Assembly: GCF_000244755.1 (NCBI RefSeq)
Contig: NZ_AHOO02000007.1
Location: forward strand, 39,187-103,186
Length of the DNA: 64,000 bases
Direction: 5' to 3'
From: Leptospira licerasiae serovar Varillal str. VAR 010
GTDB lineage: Bacteria > Spirochaetota > Leptospiria > Leptospirales > Leptospiraceae
In this document: positions 33,062 through 40,820 of the stretch, one piece after another
Layout of the letters: every line of letters starts with the position of its first letter
Position numbering within the stretch: position 1 is the stretch's first letter
Program-made: the position numbers and the translations under genes
The notes under the pieces: model-generated
Databases searched by the model: none
What the model was told of the DNA's origin: nothing
Seen by the model: only the letters and a program-made list of their open reading frames with translations

Positions 33062-33505
33062 ATGCAGTCTAGCGTAACTTCGAATCCTAATCTAAAAGAA
33101 TTTGTTCCAAACTGGAAACTCCCGTGGCAGAAATTTTATGCCGGGAATATCCCAAGGAAAGGGAAGCCTATATTATTTCGTGAAATATCGAATTCTTATT
33201 TTATAGGACAAATCGATTCCGAAGGACTCATTAACGTCTCAGAATCAGGGTATGTGTATTCTAAAACGGATGGTAAAATTATAAATTTTGTATATTTAGA
33301 TACACTAAACGACGGAATTTTCCGTTTTCCAAACCTTCCGGAAATTGGTCGTGAATTGGCTGTAAAAGACACTTACGGAAATTATTTTATTGGCAAATTG
33401 AGTGAAGAGGGGTTAATAGAGCGCTCTGGTACAGGTTACCGGTATTCGATTCGAGACGGATTTATAGATACCTGGCTTTACATTACATGTCCTTTGCCAC
33501 AGTAA
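33062..33505 (+). CDS. Protein with an internal tandem duplication
   Basis: 147 residues from the ATG at 33062, preferred because of AAGGAGC 6 nt upstream (an ATG at 33044 lacks one). Two halves repeat: 'ILFREISNSYFIGQIDSEGLI' and 'LAVKDTYGNYFIGKLSEEGLI', each followed by a beta segment ending '..Y-x-YS/SxG'. It looks like two copies of a small beta domain of about 45 residues. I do not recognise the family, and no nuclease or HTH motif is present. Confidence 0.6.
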   Translation: MQSSVTSNPNLKEFVPNWKLPWQKFYAGNIPRKGKPILFREISNSYFIGQIDSEGLINVSESGYVYSKTDGKIINFVYLDTLNDGIFRFPNLPEIGRELAVKDTYGNYFIGKLSEEGLIERSGTGYRYSIRDGFIDTWLYITCPLPQ

Positions 33506-33545
33506 TTTAATTCTAAATGGGATCCCACTTTCTTTTGTTTAGGAT

Positions 33546-33818
33546 ATGAATTCAGATATGGATAGTAAAGAAATTCAGCCTTTATTTTTTATTCGCTACG
33601 ATACTATTTTCGAAGATTCTGAAAAACCGGACGAGAGTGAGCTCTTAACTATGGCTGAGGTTGTTGATAGGATTCGGGAACTATCAAAGGAACAAGTAGA
33701 TACTAGCCGAATTGTTATAATAGACAGCGGAAACGAAATATCTCCTGGCGAAGATCCCATACGAGAAAAACGGTTATTTTCTTTAGATTTCTCTCGGTTA
33801 GGAATCAACCCAAAGTAA
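33546..33818 (+). CDS. Small acidic protein of unknown function
   Basis: 90 residues; 'FFIRYDTIFEDSEKPDESELLTMAEVVDRIREL' is acidic and helical. The start could be 33546 or 33558 because the AGGA sits too close to the first. It is followed 80 bp later by the MqsR-like gene. Unknown role. Confidence 0.5.
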   Translation: MNSDMDSKEIQPLFFIRYDTIFEDSEKPDESELLTMAEVVDRIRELSKEQVDTSRIVIIDSGNEISPGEDPIREKRLFSLDFSRLGINPK

Positions 33819-33861
33819 GGTTTTACTTATAAAATTTTATAAAAAACCTCCTTTTAAACTG

Positions 33862-33874
33862 TTGACACTGTCAA
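33862..33874. promoter_or_regulatory. Inverted repeat operator upstream of the MqsR-like toxin
   Basis: TTGAC-ACT-GTCAA, perfect 5+3+5 inverted repeat. It overlaps a TTGACA -35. MqsA-type antitoxins bind 5-bp half-sites with a 2-4-bp spacer. Confidence 0.5.
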
Positions 33875-33899
33875 TATAATAAGTCTAAATTTAATAAAT

Positions 33900-34217
33900 A
33901 TGAAAAGTCGGAAACCTAGGTTTTCGCTCGAACAGATAAAGGATCTAATTCGAAGCGGAAAAGCGGTTGTGACTTCTCAGGCTCAAAAGGACGCTCTAGA
34001 AGAATTCGGTCTAAGCGAAGACGAAGTTTTAGCGGAGGTTTTAAAATTGTCTTCGGCAAATTTCGTGGAGTCAAATCCATCGAAAAATTTCCCGGACGAA
34101 TTTTTGGACGTTTATAAGCAGATTATAGTAGAAAGCAAGGAGGAAGCGTACATTAAACTTCAGATTCGAGAGAATTTTGGAGTTATAGTTTCATTTCATC
34201 TATTTGGTAGAAAGTAG
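33900..34217 (+). CDS. MqsR-like toxin
   Basis: 105 residues. 'FSLEQIKDLIRSGKAVVTSQAQKDALEEFGL' then 'ILKLSSANFVESNPSKNFPDEFLDVYKQI' and 'YIKLQIRENFGVIVSFH' follow the RelE-like MqsR fold and the family's typical residue order. MqsR is a ribosome-independent mRNA interferase. It is before the antitoxin, as in E. coli mqsRA, and the antitoxin has the matching zinc finger plus HTH. Confidence 0.7.
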   Translation: MKSRKPRFSLEQIKDLIRSGKAVVTSQAQKDALEEFGLSEDEVLAEVLKLSSANFVESNPSKNFPDEFLDVYKQIIVESKEEAYIKLQIRENFGVIVSFHLFGRK

Positions 34218-34231
34218 TTTAGCATTTGATT

Positions 34232-34244
34232 AGATTGAGAATCT
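34232..34244. promoter_or_regulatory. Second inverted repeat between toxin and antitoxin
   Basis: AGATT-GAG-AATCT, the same 5+3+5 architecture as upstream of the toxin, 74 bp before the antitoxin ATG. Confidence 0.4.
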
Positions 34245-34317
34245 GTTTTTCTAGCTGGAGAAGTTAGAGAAAGTCATTTTAGAATATAGATATTAGGGTT
34301 ATTAAGAGAGCGGTAAG

Positions 34318-34752
34318 ATGAAAGAGAAGGTATGGAAAGACTGTCCTTCTTGCGGGGCTTTGGATTCAATGCAGTATAGGAAGAATCTTAAATTTGCTGC
34401 AAAAGTCCATAAATCCGGTGAAACAGTGTATGTGAAGGATCTTGACGGTTATTTTTGTTCGGCCTGCAGTGATGTAATTTATACACGGCAATCCCAGGCA
34501 AAAATAAACGAAGAGGTCGCTCGAGTAAAAGCTATAATTGCTTCCAGAGAAGTCACAGTCTCAGAAGTGATCAGAGTAGAGGACCTCACGGGTTTATTAA
34601 AGACTTCGAGGCAGAATATCCATTTACTAATGAAAACAGGGAAATTACCGTATGTTCTCGTCAGTGGTGAAATGAAGCCTTATAATGCAACTTTGATGAA
34701 AGCTCGTGAGTTGGCAAAGAAAAGTAAATCCAGAGCCTTAGTAACAAAATAA
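34318..34752 (+). CDS. MqsA-like antitoxin
   Basis: 144 residues. The N-terminal zinc finger has C-x2-C pairs at C9/C12 ('DCPSCG') and 'CSACSDV' near residue 44, with 'GETVYVKDLDGYF' between, matching the YgiT/MqsA zinc-finger pattern. The C-terminal half has a helix-turn-helix like 'VEDLTGLLKTSRQNIHLLMKTGKL'. Such antitoxins repress their own promoter. The two inverted repeats flanking the toxin are the likely operators. A hairpin straddles its stop. Confidence 0.65.
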   Translation: MKEKVWKDCPSCGALDSMQYRKNLKFAAKVHKSGETVYVKDLDGYFCSACSDVIYTRQSQAKINEEVARVKAIIASREVTVSEVIRVEDLTGLLKTSRQNIHLLMKTGKLPYVLVSGEMKPYNATLMKARELAKKSKSRALVTK

Positions 34753-34758
34753 GGCTCT
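34732..34758. terminator. Hairpin straddling the antitoxin stop
   Basis: AGAGCCTT / AAGGCTCT, perfect 8-bp stem with an 11-nt loop, over the stop codon at 34750. There is no T-run, so termination is uncertain. Confidence 0.4.
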
Positions 34759-34808
34759 GAACGATCTATTATTGGTTAACTTTAGTGCCCAATAGTAAAA
34801 ATAGGTTT

Positions 34809-34824
34809 AGTTATGCGAAATAAC
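34809..34824. repeat. Left copy of a 16-bp inverted repeat
   Basis: AGTTATGCGAAATAAC. An exact reverse complement occurs at 35391-35406. Between them lies only the Cys-rich lipoprotein gene, whose stop is 5 bp from this copy. Confidence 0.55.
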
Positions 34825-34829
34825 TGGTC

Positions 34830-35279
34830 CTACCACCAATTACAAGAGCATGTGTAACCGTTCCTTTCCAATTCCGACTTTGCGTATTGACAGGCGACCC
34901 AGGAATCCGTACATCCATCGTATGTGTTCAATCCTTTTAAACACACCAAGTGATATTGACAACTCATCGCACTGGCCCGTGCCAGGGACATTTCATTTCC
35001 TTTGAGAGAAGGTTTCAGTGATGACGCTTCGAATTTTTTTATTTGGATTGGCTTGCCTGTACACTGTATCCCACAACACCTAGTATTATTTCCTTGTGGA
35101 TCCTTGCAGTCCCAGCATGTAAAACCGCATCCCAATGGTTGAAGCATTTCTTGAAGGTCTTTCTGCAAAACAGTCTCTTCGTTTTTGCTCATTTTAAATG
35201 ATACTTCTTTGTCATCTTTGTTTCTATTGCACTCGAGTATGCAACCAAGGATTAACAGCACATACATCAATTTTTTCAT
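34830..35279 (-). CDS. Cys-rich lipoprotein
   Basis: 149 residues. Signal peptide ends at a Cys in 'LLILGCILEC' (two possible lipoboxes, C13 or C17), then a charged linker and a body with 13 Cys and a GC-rich core ('GCGFTCWDC', 'RCCGIQCTG', 'CTDSWVACQY', 'CSCNWW'). Disulfide-stabilised, probably extracellular. Leptospira has many small secreted lipoproteins of this kind. It is flanked by 16-bp inverted repeats. Confidence 0.65.
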   Translation of the reverse strand: MKKLMYVLLILGCILECNRNKDDKEVSFKMSKNEETVLQKDLQEMLQPLGCGFTCWDCKDPQGNNTRCCGIQCTGKPIQIKKFEASSLKPSLKGNEMSLARASAMSCQYHLVCLKGLNTYDGCTDSWVACQYAKSELERNGYTCSCNWW

Positions 35280-35390
35280 GATGCCAATTTAAATTGAATT
35301 TTTTGGCCTCAGTCAATTACAAAATTAACGGACGCTCTGTATTTGGCTAAATTTTTAGCGATATCTTATTCGTTTCGATACACACACGTT

Positions 35391-35406
35391 GTTATTTCGC
35401 ATAACT
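35391..35406. repeat. Right copy of the 16-bp inverted repeat
   Basis: GTTATTTCGCATAACT, reverse complement of the left copy. No target-site duplication is apparent outside either copy. Confidence 0.55.
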
Positions 35407-35932
35407 TATGCTATTAAGAATTATTCCAGTGCTCAAATATAATGTCTTTAGAATTGATAAAGTGTTTTTTCGAGCAAAAAAGATCTATGGATAAAGTAGC
35501 AATTGATAAACTCTTCAGAAACAGCAGTTTCAATTTAAATTAAACCGTTAAATTCAATTGCAGAGAAAATAGAGTTTCTAAATAAATATTAGCAAAAAAC
35601 ATAATTGTGTTTAATGAATTAAAAGATTTGTTTTAGTAAATTCAGCAAATGGTGACGGCGAAACCTAGATAGAGAATTCTTAGTTTCCTCAAGAAATACC
35701 ATTCACTTCCGATAATCGCTATTATGTCTCATTCAGTAAATATTATGTCTCGTATAGCTTGAAAACGTAATATAAACAAAAATAACGATCCGCGAAATTT
35801 GTTAAATGTGTCACTGAAGTAACAGATCCATTCTATTCTTTGTAGCAATCATACGCTTACTACTCCTACCCCGCGTTACCCACAATCCCCGAATTTCCTA
35901 TACAGAATCCACTGCCTTAGCAACCTGGAACA
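35407..35932. other. Non-coding gap
   Basis: About 525 bp with no convincing gene on either strand and no tRNA-like fold seen. It has an 11-bp direct repeat TATTATGTCTC at 35720-35730 and 35741-35751 (21-bp period). The final part has an increased C content before the next gene. Confidence 0.5.
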
Positions 35933-36283
35933 GTGCAAGGCCACGCAATCACTCCTGTTCAATTGGAAATTCTCGCCGGAATCGATTATTCCTTTCAGCA
36001 ACGTTGTATCAAAAAGCTAAAATACACCGAAGAACTCCCAAACTTCCTCGAAATCATTTTCCTAGAAAATTCCACTAATATTTACTCTGCATATATTGAA
36101 TTCAGCTACGCCCACCAAGAATACTTAATCCGAATTACAAGAGAAGAACGGAACGAGAAATCAGAGAAATGGTATTCTACAAAATTGGTTGAAGAAGTCC
36201 CACTAGACGGAATAAACGAGACCCTTTTCAAAATTACTAATTACGATCCCACACAAAATATCCCTTCTCCGGAAGTTACCTAG
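35933..36283 (+). CDS. Small hypothetical protein
   Basis: 116 residues from a GTG. The body looks like folded protein ('EILAGIDYSFQQRCIKKLKYTEELPNF', then alternating strands 'YSAYIEFSYAHQEYLIRI'). No recognisable family. The start is unsure as only a weak GGAA lies upstream. Its context is the accessory region with no clear operon. Confidence 0.45.
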   Translation: MQGHAITPVQLEILAGIDYSFQQRCIKKLKYTEELPNFLEIIFLENSTNIYSAYIEFSYAHQEYLIRITREERNEKSEKWYSTKLVEEVPLDGINETLFKITNYDPTQNIPSPEVT

Positions 36284-36394
36284 GTTTGAATTACAAGTCC
36301 GTGGCTTTTCGGGCCGATCCATTCATTAAATACAGTGTACTTGACTTCAAAGAAGTATTTTCGATAATTTGAGTCGAATTTCTTGCCCAAAGAT

Positions 36395-36787
36395 ATGATT
36401 AATTTAGTAGAAAATTATTTCAAAGCAAAACAAGCAATCTATGACCATGTAGGATTTGAAGAAGATTGGGTTTCATGTCCACTAAGTGACCAAACAGATT
36501 TTTATTGGAATGTGGATTTGGATCGAGAAGAAGATCAAATCATTTTCTCTCTAAGCGATATCACAATTCGTAAGTACATTGCAGGAATAAATGTCTTAGA
36601 GTATGAAGAGGAAGAGCTTGTTTACTATGCCTGTTATTTATTTAAGCAACACTTTTATGATAAATGGATTTACCGCGGTGAAAAATTTACTTTAATCTTT
36701 ATGGACCCTCGCACAGATGGAATGTTCTACTATGGACTGTTCGATAATTCTAAGGAGATTCGAACAAAAGAATATTTGCTAGATTAA
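36395..36787 (+). CDS. Small acidic hypothetical protein
   Basis: 130 residues, taking the ATG at 36395 rather than a TTG at 36383. Acidic, beta-rich with aromatic pairs ('IFSLSDITIRKYIAGINVLEYEEEEL', 'YGLFDNSKEI'). Unknown function; no clear ribosome site. Confidence 0.5.
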   Translation: MINLVENYFKAKQAIYDHVGFEEDWVSCPLSDQTDFYWNVDLDREEDQIIFSLSDITIRKYIAGINVLEYEEEELVYYACYLFKQHFYDKWIYRGEKFTLIFMDPRTDGMFYYGLFDNSKEIRTKEYLLD

Positions 36788-37039
36788 TTGTCCAGTTCTG
36801 ATATTTCTCCACCTATAGCCCTTTATCATACTCCTCATAGTTAATAAGAACAACTTAATATAGCACGGTACTTGTAACCCCTCTTTATTAGGTCTTTTGT
36901 GAAAGCCTATTTCCTCTTTGGAACCCTTTGCCAATTAGGTGTTTAATGGGGAAAATTTCTGGACCTGTTGAGAAAGTGTTTGGTTCGGATGAATTAGCGT
37001 AGGGGAATTGGACTAACTCTGGTCAATTAATTGAAGCTT

Positions 37040-37222
37040 TTAATTTTCTCCGGCCAACCACTTACGCTGGTTTTCTTCTTCAGCCATAATTGTCTTAGCT
37101 TTCCCCATATAAGAAATAGCTGTAATAATCTCTCTTTTCGGATTCATAGAAATAGACTCGGATAGAGTCATTAACTCCATTTCTATGCTCTGGATTTTTA
37201 ATAGAATTTCTTTTTGATCCAT
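37040..37222 (-). CDS. Small helical hypothetical protein
   Basis: 60 residues, two predicted amphipathic helices around 'SESISMNPKREIITAISY'. No motif. It runs opposite to its neighbours on the plus strand. Moderate confidence because short and unlinked. Confidence 0.4.
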   Translation of the reverse strand: MDQKEILLKIQSIEMELMTLSESISMNPKREIITAISYMGKAKTIMAEEENQRKWLAGEN

Positions 37223-37390
37223 TTTAACTCAATATAGGACAATCTCATTAATTGTCAATTTACGAATCAACTCACATCGACGGTGAAAAGTTTTTATTTT
37301 AGGTATAGGATTTTGATTCAAACCGAATTTTCTTGATCTCCTACCTGCTAATTAATATTTATTCACAATGCAATATAAGGAATATTATTT

Positions 37391-37657
37391 GTGAAAGACC
37401 GTATATATTTTGAAACGATAAAGTCCCTTAAAACGGAATTGGAAGACCTTTCACTTGCATATATAGATCAAGCAATTAAAGATTTTGGAACCGAAGAGAA
37501 CCTATCGCTTCATATTACCGACTCACGCGAACTTGAATTAGAAAGGAAAACTTATTTGTCTAGAAATCTTCATAGATTTTACGCTGCAAAGGAATTGGAA
37601 AGGTCAAAAGTAGATTTACTATTGGAAATTTGCCGTAGAATAAGTAAAATATATTAA
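37391..37657 (+). CDS. Small charged hypothetical protein
   Basis: 88 residues from a GTG with AAGGA 9 nt upstream. Charged and helical. 'YIDQAIKDFG...' slightly recalls the 'YI-x3-I-x2-[FY]G' start of the RGLAR proteins at 37713 and 39871, but the RGLAR core is missing, so homology is uncertain. Confidence 0.5.
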   Translation: MKDRIYFETIKSLKTELEDLSLAYIDQAIKDFGTEENLSLHITDSRELELERKTYLSRNLHRFYAAKELERSKVDLLLEICRRISKIY

Positions 37658-37712
37658 GTGAAAACAGATTTATCTGCGTTACTTTCACTTTTTAAAATCG
37701 CACCGGGGATTT

Positions 37713-37958
37713 TTACCCTAAAACTTTTTTTATTTTGTTTGATAATTCCATAATCGTTTCTCGTAAGTCTTTCGCAATAGCATGTGCCATTGTAGAATAA
37801 TTAATTTTATCGTCATTGTTCTTAGCTTTAATATTAACTTCTCTCGCAAGGCCACGAACACCAAATATTTCAATCTGTTTTAAAATATATTTTTTGTGAA
37901 ATTCATATCCTCTATCTATCGCTTCATTAGCTTCGAGATGATTTTTAATTTCTTTCAT
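37713..37958 (-). CDS. RGLAR protein, HTH-like (paralogue 1)
   Basis: 81 residues. 'FHKKYILKQIEIFGVRGLAREVNIKAKNND' shares a '[FY]G-[VL]-RGLAR' core with the 39871 protein. The 'YSTMAHAIAKD' part lines up with 'AGTIRNALTRD' there. The pattern resembles a small helix-turn-helix, and its gene is downstream of a shared leftward run with 38016. Role unknown, perhaps regulatory. Confidence 0.5.
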   Translation of the reverse strand: MKEIKNHLEANEAIDRGYEFHKKYILKQIEIFGVRGLAREVNIKAKNNDDKINYSTMAHAIAKDLRETIMELSNKIKKVLG

Positions 37959-37977
37959 TTCATTCTACTTTTTATAG

Positions 37978-38008
37978 AATCGCCCTTCCAATGAATGAAA
38001 GGGCGATT
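37978..38008. terminator. Strong hairpin after the 38016 gene
   Basis: AATCGCCCTT / AAGGGCGATT with an 11-nt loop, near-perfect 10-bp stem in the gap between 37958 and 38016. No good T-run on the minus side, so it may attenuate as well as terminate. Confidence 0.5.
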
Positions 38009-38015
38009 ATAATTT

Positions 38016-38378
38016 TTAAATTCTATCAAAAATGTCCGTTAAGCAGACAATTTTGAAACACTCGTGATTTAGATCACCTTTTTCCCTGCACATTGCCCGT
38101 TCGGCTGCAATGCCATCGACGTGAATCCAACTATCTGTGCCTGAAAACACTTTGGCCTCTACGACGTATTCAAAATCTCCAAATTTTTTTAATTTTACAT
38201 TTAAGTCTTCCGGGTTTGCAAGGACAACTATCTTGCGGAATTCGATCGTTTTAGGCTCTAAGTATATACCTATTCTTTCTCTAAATTGATTAATTGTATG
38301 AACAATTAACTGAAAAGCGATCTTGTCCACATCCGATTTAATGATTTTTACCTCTTTCCCAAGGTCGTCATTTACCAT
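38016..38378 (-). CDS. Hypothetical protein
   Basis: 120 residues with GGAG 8 nt before the ATG. Sequence is globular ('IAFQLIVHTINQFRERIGIYLEPKTIEFRKIVVL', 'VVEAKVFSGTDSWIHVDGIAAERAM'). No recognised family. Upstream is an inverted repeat TGTTGG-N7-CCAACA (38435-38453) and a GC hairpin that could regulate it. Confidence 0.5.
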   Translation of the reverse strand: MVNDDLGKEVKIIKSDVDKIAFQLIVHTINQFRERIGIYLEPKTIEFRKIVVLANPEDLNVKLKKFGDFEYVVEAKVFSGTDSWIHVDGIAAERAMCREKGDLNHECFKIVCLTDIFDRI

Positions 38379-38434
38379 AATTTTTCTCCGGCGGTTTAGG
38401 GTGCCACCCTTTTGGTGGTGTCATTATTAATCAT

Positions 38435-38453
38435 TGTTGGTAATTTGCCAACA
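38435..38453. promoter_or_regulatory. Inverted repeat operator before the 38016 gene
   Basis: TGTTGG-TAATTTG-CCAACA, perfect 6-bp arms, about 57 bp upstream of the minus-strand ATG at 38378. Confidence 0.45.
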
Positions 38454-38587
38454 CTTAAAAATAAAAAATATCTCCACTTTTAAAAATCGAAAACGGCTCT
38501 AAGATTTTTGAGCGAGCTATTAAATCTCACAACATTGAATTTATCTTAGAATGATTTTGTTCGCTTTCTAATTATTCAAATTCCCAT

Positions 38588-38803
38588 TCAAAATAAACCA
38601 TGCGAGTTGAACCACGCGTGGTACTTGGCCGTTTCCAAGGGCTTTAATCCGGTCCAACCGACGGGCCACCCCATGAGCCATTCGACCCAATCTGGGTTCA
38701 GTGGGCCATTTTCGATTTCGTAAGAGGTTGAGAACTTTGGAAAAGAAGTCTCTCTCCTTCCCACTCCTTTAGATAGTTCGGCGAAAATCTGTTTTTCGGC
38801 CAT
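38588..38803 (-). pseudogene. C-terminal fragment of a Dcm-type methyltransferase
   Basis: 71 codons in a third frame. The part 'GPLNPDWVEWLMGWPVGWTGLKPLETAKY' is the very typical C-terminal end of phage cytosine-C5 methyltransferase-like proteins (N-P-x-W-V-E-W-L-M-G-W-P-x-G-W-T). It overlaps the end of the 38698-39417 frame by about 100 nt, so it is out of frame with its N-terminal part, and the gene is broken or shifted. Confidence 0.6.
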
Positions 38804-39417
38804 AGACGCGGATCCCTGACTTGGTCTTGTAGACTCACTTGAATATTGTGTCCGTTCTTTCTCCGCTTTTTCTCAGAAACTTTTCTATATCCCCTTTCGA
38901 TGCCAATCCTCTCATCATTTTTGTAGGAGTAGCCCAATATCCAGATTCTTTTTCGGATATGGTGAGCACCGGTGTCGTTCGCTCCGAGCACTCCCCATTC
39001 CGCATTGAACCCCACGGAGGCCAAGTCCCCGAGAACGACTTCCATTCCTCGCCTAGTAAGCATTGGGGAATTTTCCAGGAGAACGTATTTAGGTCGTACT
39101 TCGCAAATGACTCTAAACATTTCCTTCCACAATCCAGATCGTTTTCCGGATATACCGGCTCCTTTTCCGGAAACAGAAATGCCTTCGCAAGGAAAACCTC
39201 CCGAAACCAAGTCAATAATGCCCCGCCAAGGTCTTCCGTCGAAGGTTCGAATATCATCCCAAATTGGAAAAGGCGGGAGAATGCGATCATTCTGCCTTTG
39301 GATAAGGACTCCGATACAATAAGGTTCGATTTCGACTGCACACACTGTTCGAATCCCGAGGAGCTTACTTCCGAGAATTCCGCCACCAGCACCGCTGAAT
39401 AATGCCAGCTCATTCAG
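38698..39417 (-). CDS. Cytosine-C5 DNA methyltransferase, catalytic part, apparent CTG start
   Basis: 239 residues if begun at the CTG at 39417, the only possible start before an in-frame TGA (39430-39432); AAAGGA lies 7 nt upstream and the first residues read [M]NELALFSGAGGGILGSKLLGI, the ordinary N-terminus of these enzymes. Motif IV 'GGFPCEGISVSGKG' with catalytic C, motif VI 'LLENSPML' and motif VIII 'RKRIWIL' are present. The target-recognition domain and motifs IX/X are missing. Phage enzymes of this family use it to guard DNA. Probably inactive unless completed from the 38588-38803 frame. Confidence 0.6.
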   Translation of the reverse strand: MNELALFSGAGGGILGSKLLGIRTVCAVEIEPYCIGVLIQRQNDRILPPFPIWDDIRTFDGRPWRGIIDLVSGGFPCEGISVSGKGAGISGKRSGLWKEMFRVICEVRPKYVLLENSPMLTRRGMEVVLGDLASVGFNAEWGVLGANDTGAHHIRKRIWILGYSYKNDERIGIERGYRKVSEKKRRKNGHNIQVSLQDQVRDPRLWPKNRFSPNYLKEWEGERLLFQSSQPLTKSKMAH

Positions 39418-39555
39418 AGGATTATCCTTTCAATAATTCTATTCCTGTGTACTGTATTGAAAATATTCCGGCGTTTCAGCATTATCCGGGATCATCGTAA
39501 ATTGAAAAAGAAATTATCGGGACGGTCGAAAGGCCAATCTAAAAGGATTTCATTT

Positions 39556-39855
39556 ATGACAGAAAGTTTTCGATATAGAATGCGTTATCAAAATGAAGGG
39601 AAAGATCCAGAGGAGTTTCCGGAGAATGAAGATGAATTCTATACTCTCCAAGAAGCTATAATCAAAATTGATAACCTTAGTGACGGAGGATATAATCCCG
39701 GAAAATTTACACTTTTCGAGAAAAAAGATCCTATTTCTGACAATGTAAGCACTTTCGAAGAATTTCAAGAAAGGCAATCCATTACCGATGGGGTTAATTG
39801 GGCTTTAGGTTTTGCGAAAATTTTAGAAATGAGGGATAGGGGTAAAAACACTTAA
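39556..39855 (+). CDS. Small acidic phage-type protein
   Basis: 99 residues from the ATG at 39556, chosen over a far TTG (39457) because of AAAGG about 9 nt upstream. Acidic, with 'FYTLQEAIIKIDNLSDGGYNPGKFTLFEKKD', the form of small DUF-type phage proteins with a strand-loop-strand and a 'GGYNPGKFT' turn. No clear family. It is convergent with the 39871 gene. Confidence 0.55.
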   Translation: MTESFRYRMRYQNEGKDPEEFPENEDEFYTLQEAIIKIDNLSDGGYNPGKFTLFEKKDPISDNVSTFEEFQERQSITDGVNWALGFAKILEMRDRGKNT

Positions 39856-39870
39856 TTTCTTACTATTTCG

Positions 39871-40158
39871 CTAAGTTAGCGCATTCTTAATTAGCTTACT
39901 AATTCTATAGATAGGTGGATATTTATCTCTAGTCAAGGCATTGCGAATTGTACCGGCATTCGGTGCTTCTTTCTCACCTAGTTTTTCTTTAAGGATTCTT
40001 GCTAGACCACGTAATCCATATTCTTCTATTTTTTTTTCGATATAAGCCCGATGAAAAGCACAATCAACTTCCCGATATTTGTCAGATTGCTCATGGGAAG
40101 TAATTGATATTTTCAAAGATGTACTCCTTAATTTGTTATTCTTTTTTGATCGGTCCAT
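39871..40158 (-). CDS. RGLAR protein, HTH-like (paralogue 2)
   Basis: 95 residues. 'HRAYIEKKIEEYGLRGLARILKEKLGE..APNAGTIRNALTRDKYPPIYRISKLIKNAL' looks like a small helix-turn-helix (recognition helix 'NAGTIRNALTRD'). It is a paralogue of 37713-37958. A palindrome CGCTAA-G-TTAGCG lies across its stop and may mark the convergent end. Confidence 0.55.
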   Translation of the reverse strand: MDRSKKNNKLRSTSLKISITSHEQSDKYREVDCAFHRAYIEKKIEEYGLRGLARILKEKLGEKEAPNAGTIRNALTRDKYPPIYRISKLIKNALT

Positions 40159-40403
40159 TGTCCGATCGCTCCTACTAGGTTAATCGGTATTATCTCGTTA
40201 ATATTATTTAATAGTAAAGACATTCTCATAATACGAAAATGAGAATTTACGTTCTTCGATTCTAATTATTGCTAAAGAAATATACTCGTCTACTATGATT
40301 TTAGTAGTTTAAAGATATAGGATAAAAAGAAGCATAGCGGATCTTAATACGATCCGCAATGGAAAGAGTTTTTAATTTTCGCCTTTGCCTTTCTGAATTC
40401 ATT

Positions 40404-40820
40404 CTATTTACCAAAGAATCCTTGAGATTTTAAGTTTTGATCCCAGGTTTTTGCAAATGATTTAATTGAAGTAATTGAATTGGGTTTACATAAAATTTTT
40501 CCGTCTTCTATCCAGACTACAGGCCCATTTAGAAAAGGTAATCCATCCTGCCAGTATTCTACGGGATGAAAGATCTGTTCGTTCTTTCCTGTTTCATCTG
40601 TTTTTTGCTCAATTTCAAAAACAATTTCCGGATCACGCATGAGATCACCATTCTGCTCATAGTAATGAGCCACCGAAATTGTATCTAAGTTTCTTGGGCC
40701 TTTTCCTACATACTCCAATACTAAGTCCATATACCCTTCTGATCGAAGGCGAAGACTATTCTTGGATTTCAGTGCTTTTATGCCTCCTAATCTTTCAATT
40801 TCCTTAACAAGATTTCTCAT
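40404..40820 (-). CDS. DUF6908-like phage/plasmid protein
   Basis: 138 residues. The stretch 'SLRLRSEGYMDLVLEYVG' and 'DTISVAHYYEQNGDLMRDPEIVFEI' matches the usual DUF6908 pattern ('S..HYYEQNGDLM-DPE..F'), a domain on many plasmids and phages. The function of that family is not established. It stands alone on the minus strand with a long upstream gap. Confidence 0.6.
   Translation of the reverse strand: MRNLVKEIERLGGIKALKSKNSLRLRSEGYMDLVLEYVGKGPRNLDTISVAHYYEQNGDLMRDPEIVFEIEQKTDETGKNEQIFHPVEYWQDGLPFLNGPVVWIEDGKILCKPNSITSIKSFAKTWDQNLKSQGFFGK

Noticed and set aside
34809..35406. Insertion sequence
   Set aside because: The 16-bp inverted repeats do not enclose a transposase and there is no target duplication; I kept it as a repeat, not a mobile element.
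38839..39402. Plus-strand frame of 187 residues opposite the methyltransferase
   Set aside because: Antisense to clear methyltransferase motifs (GGFPC, ENSP); no ribosome site and low-quality sequence. Shadow.
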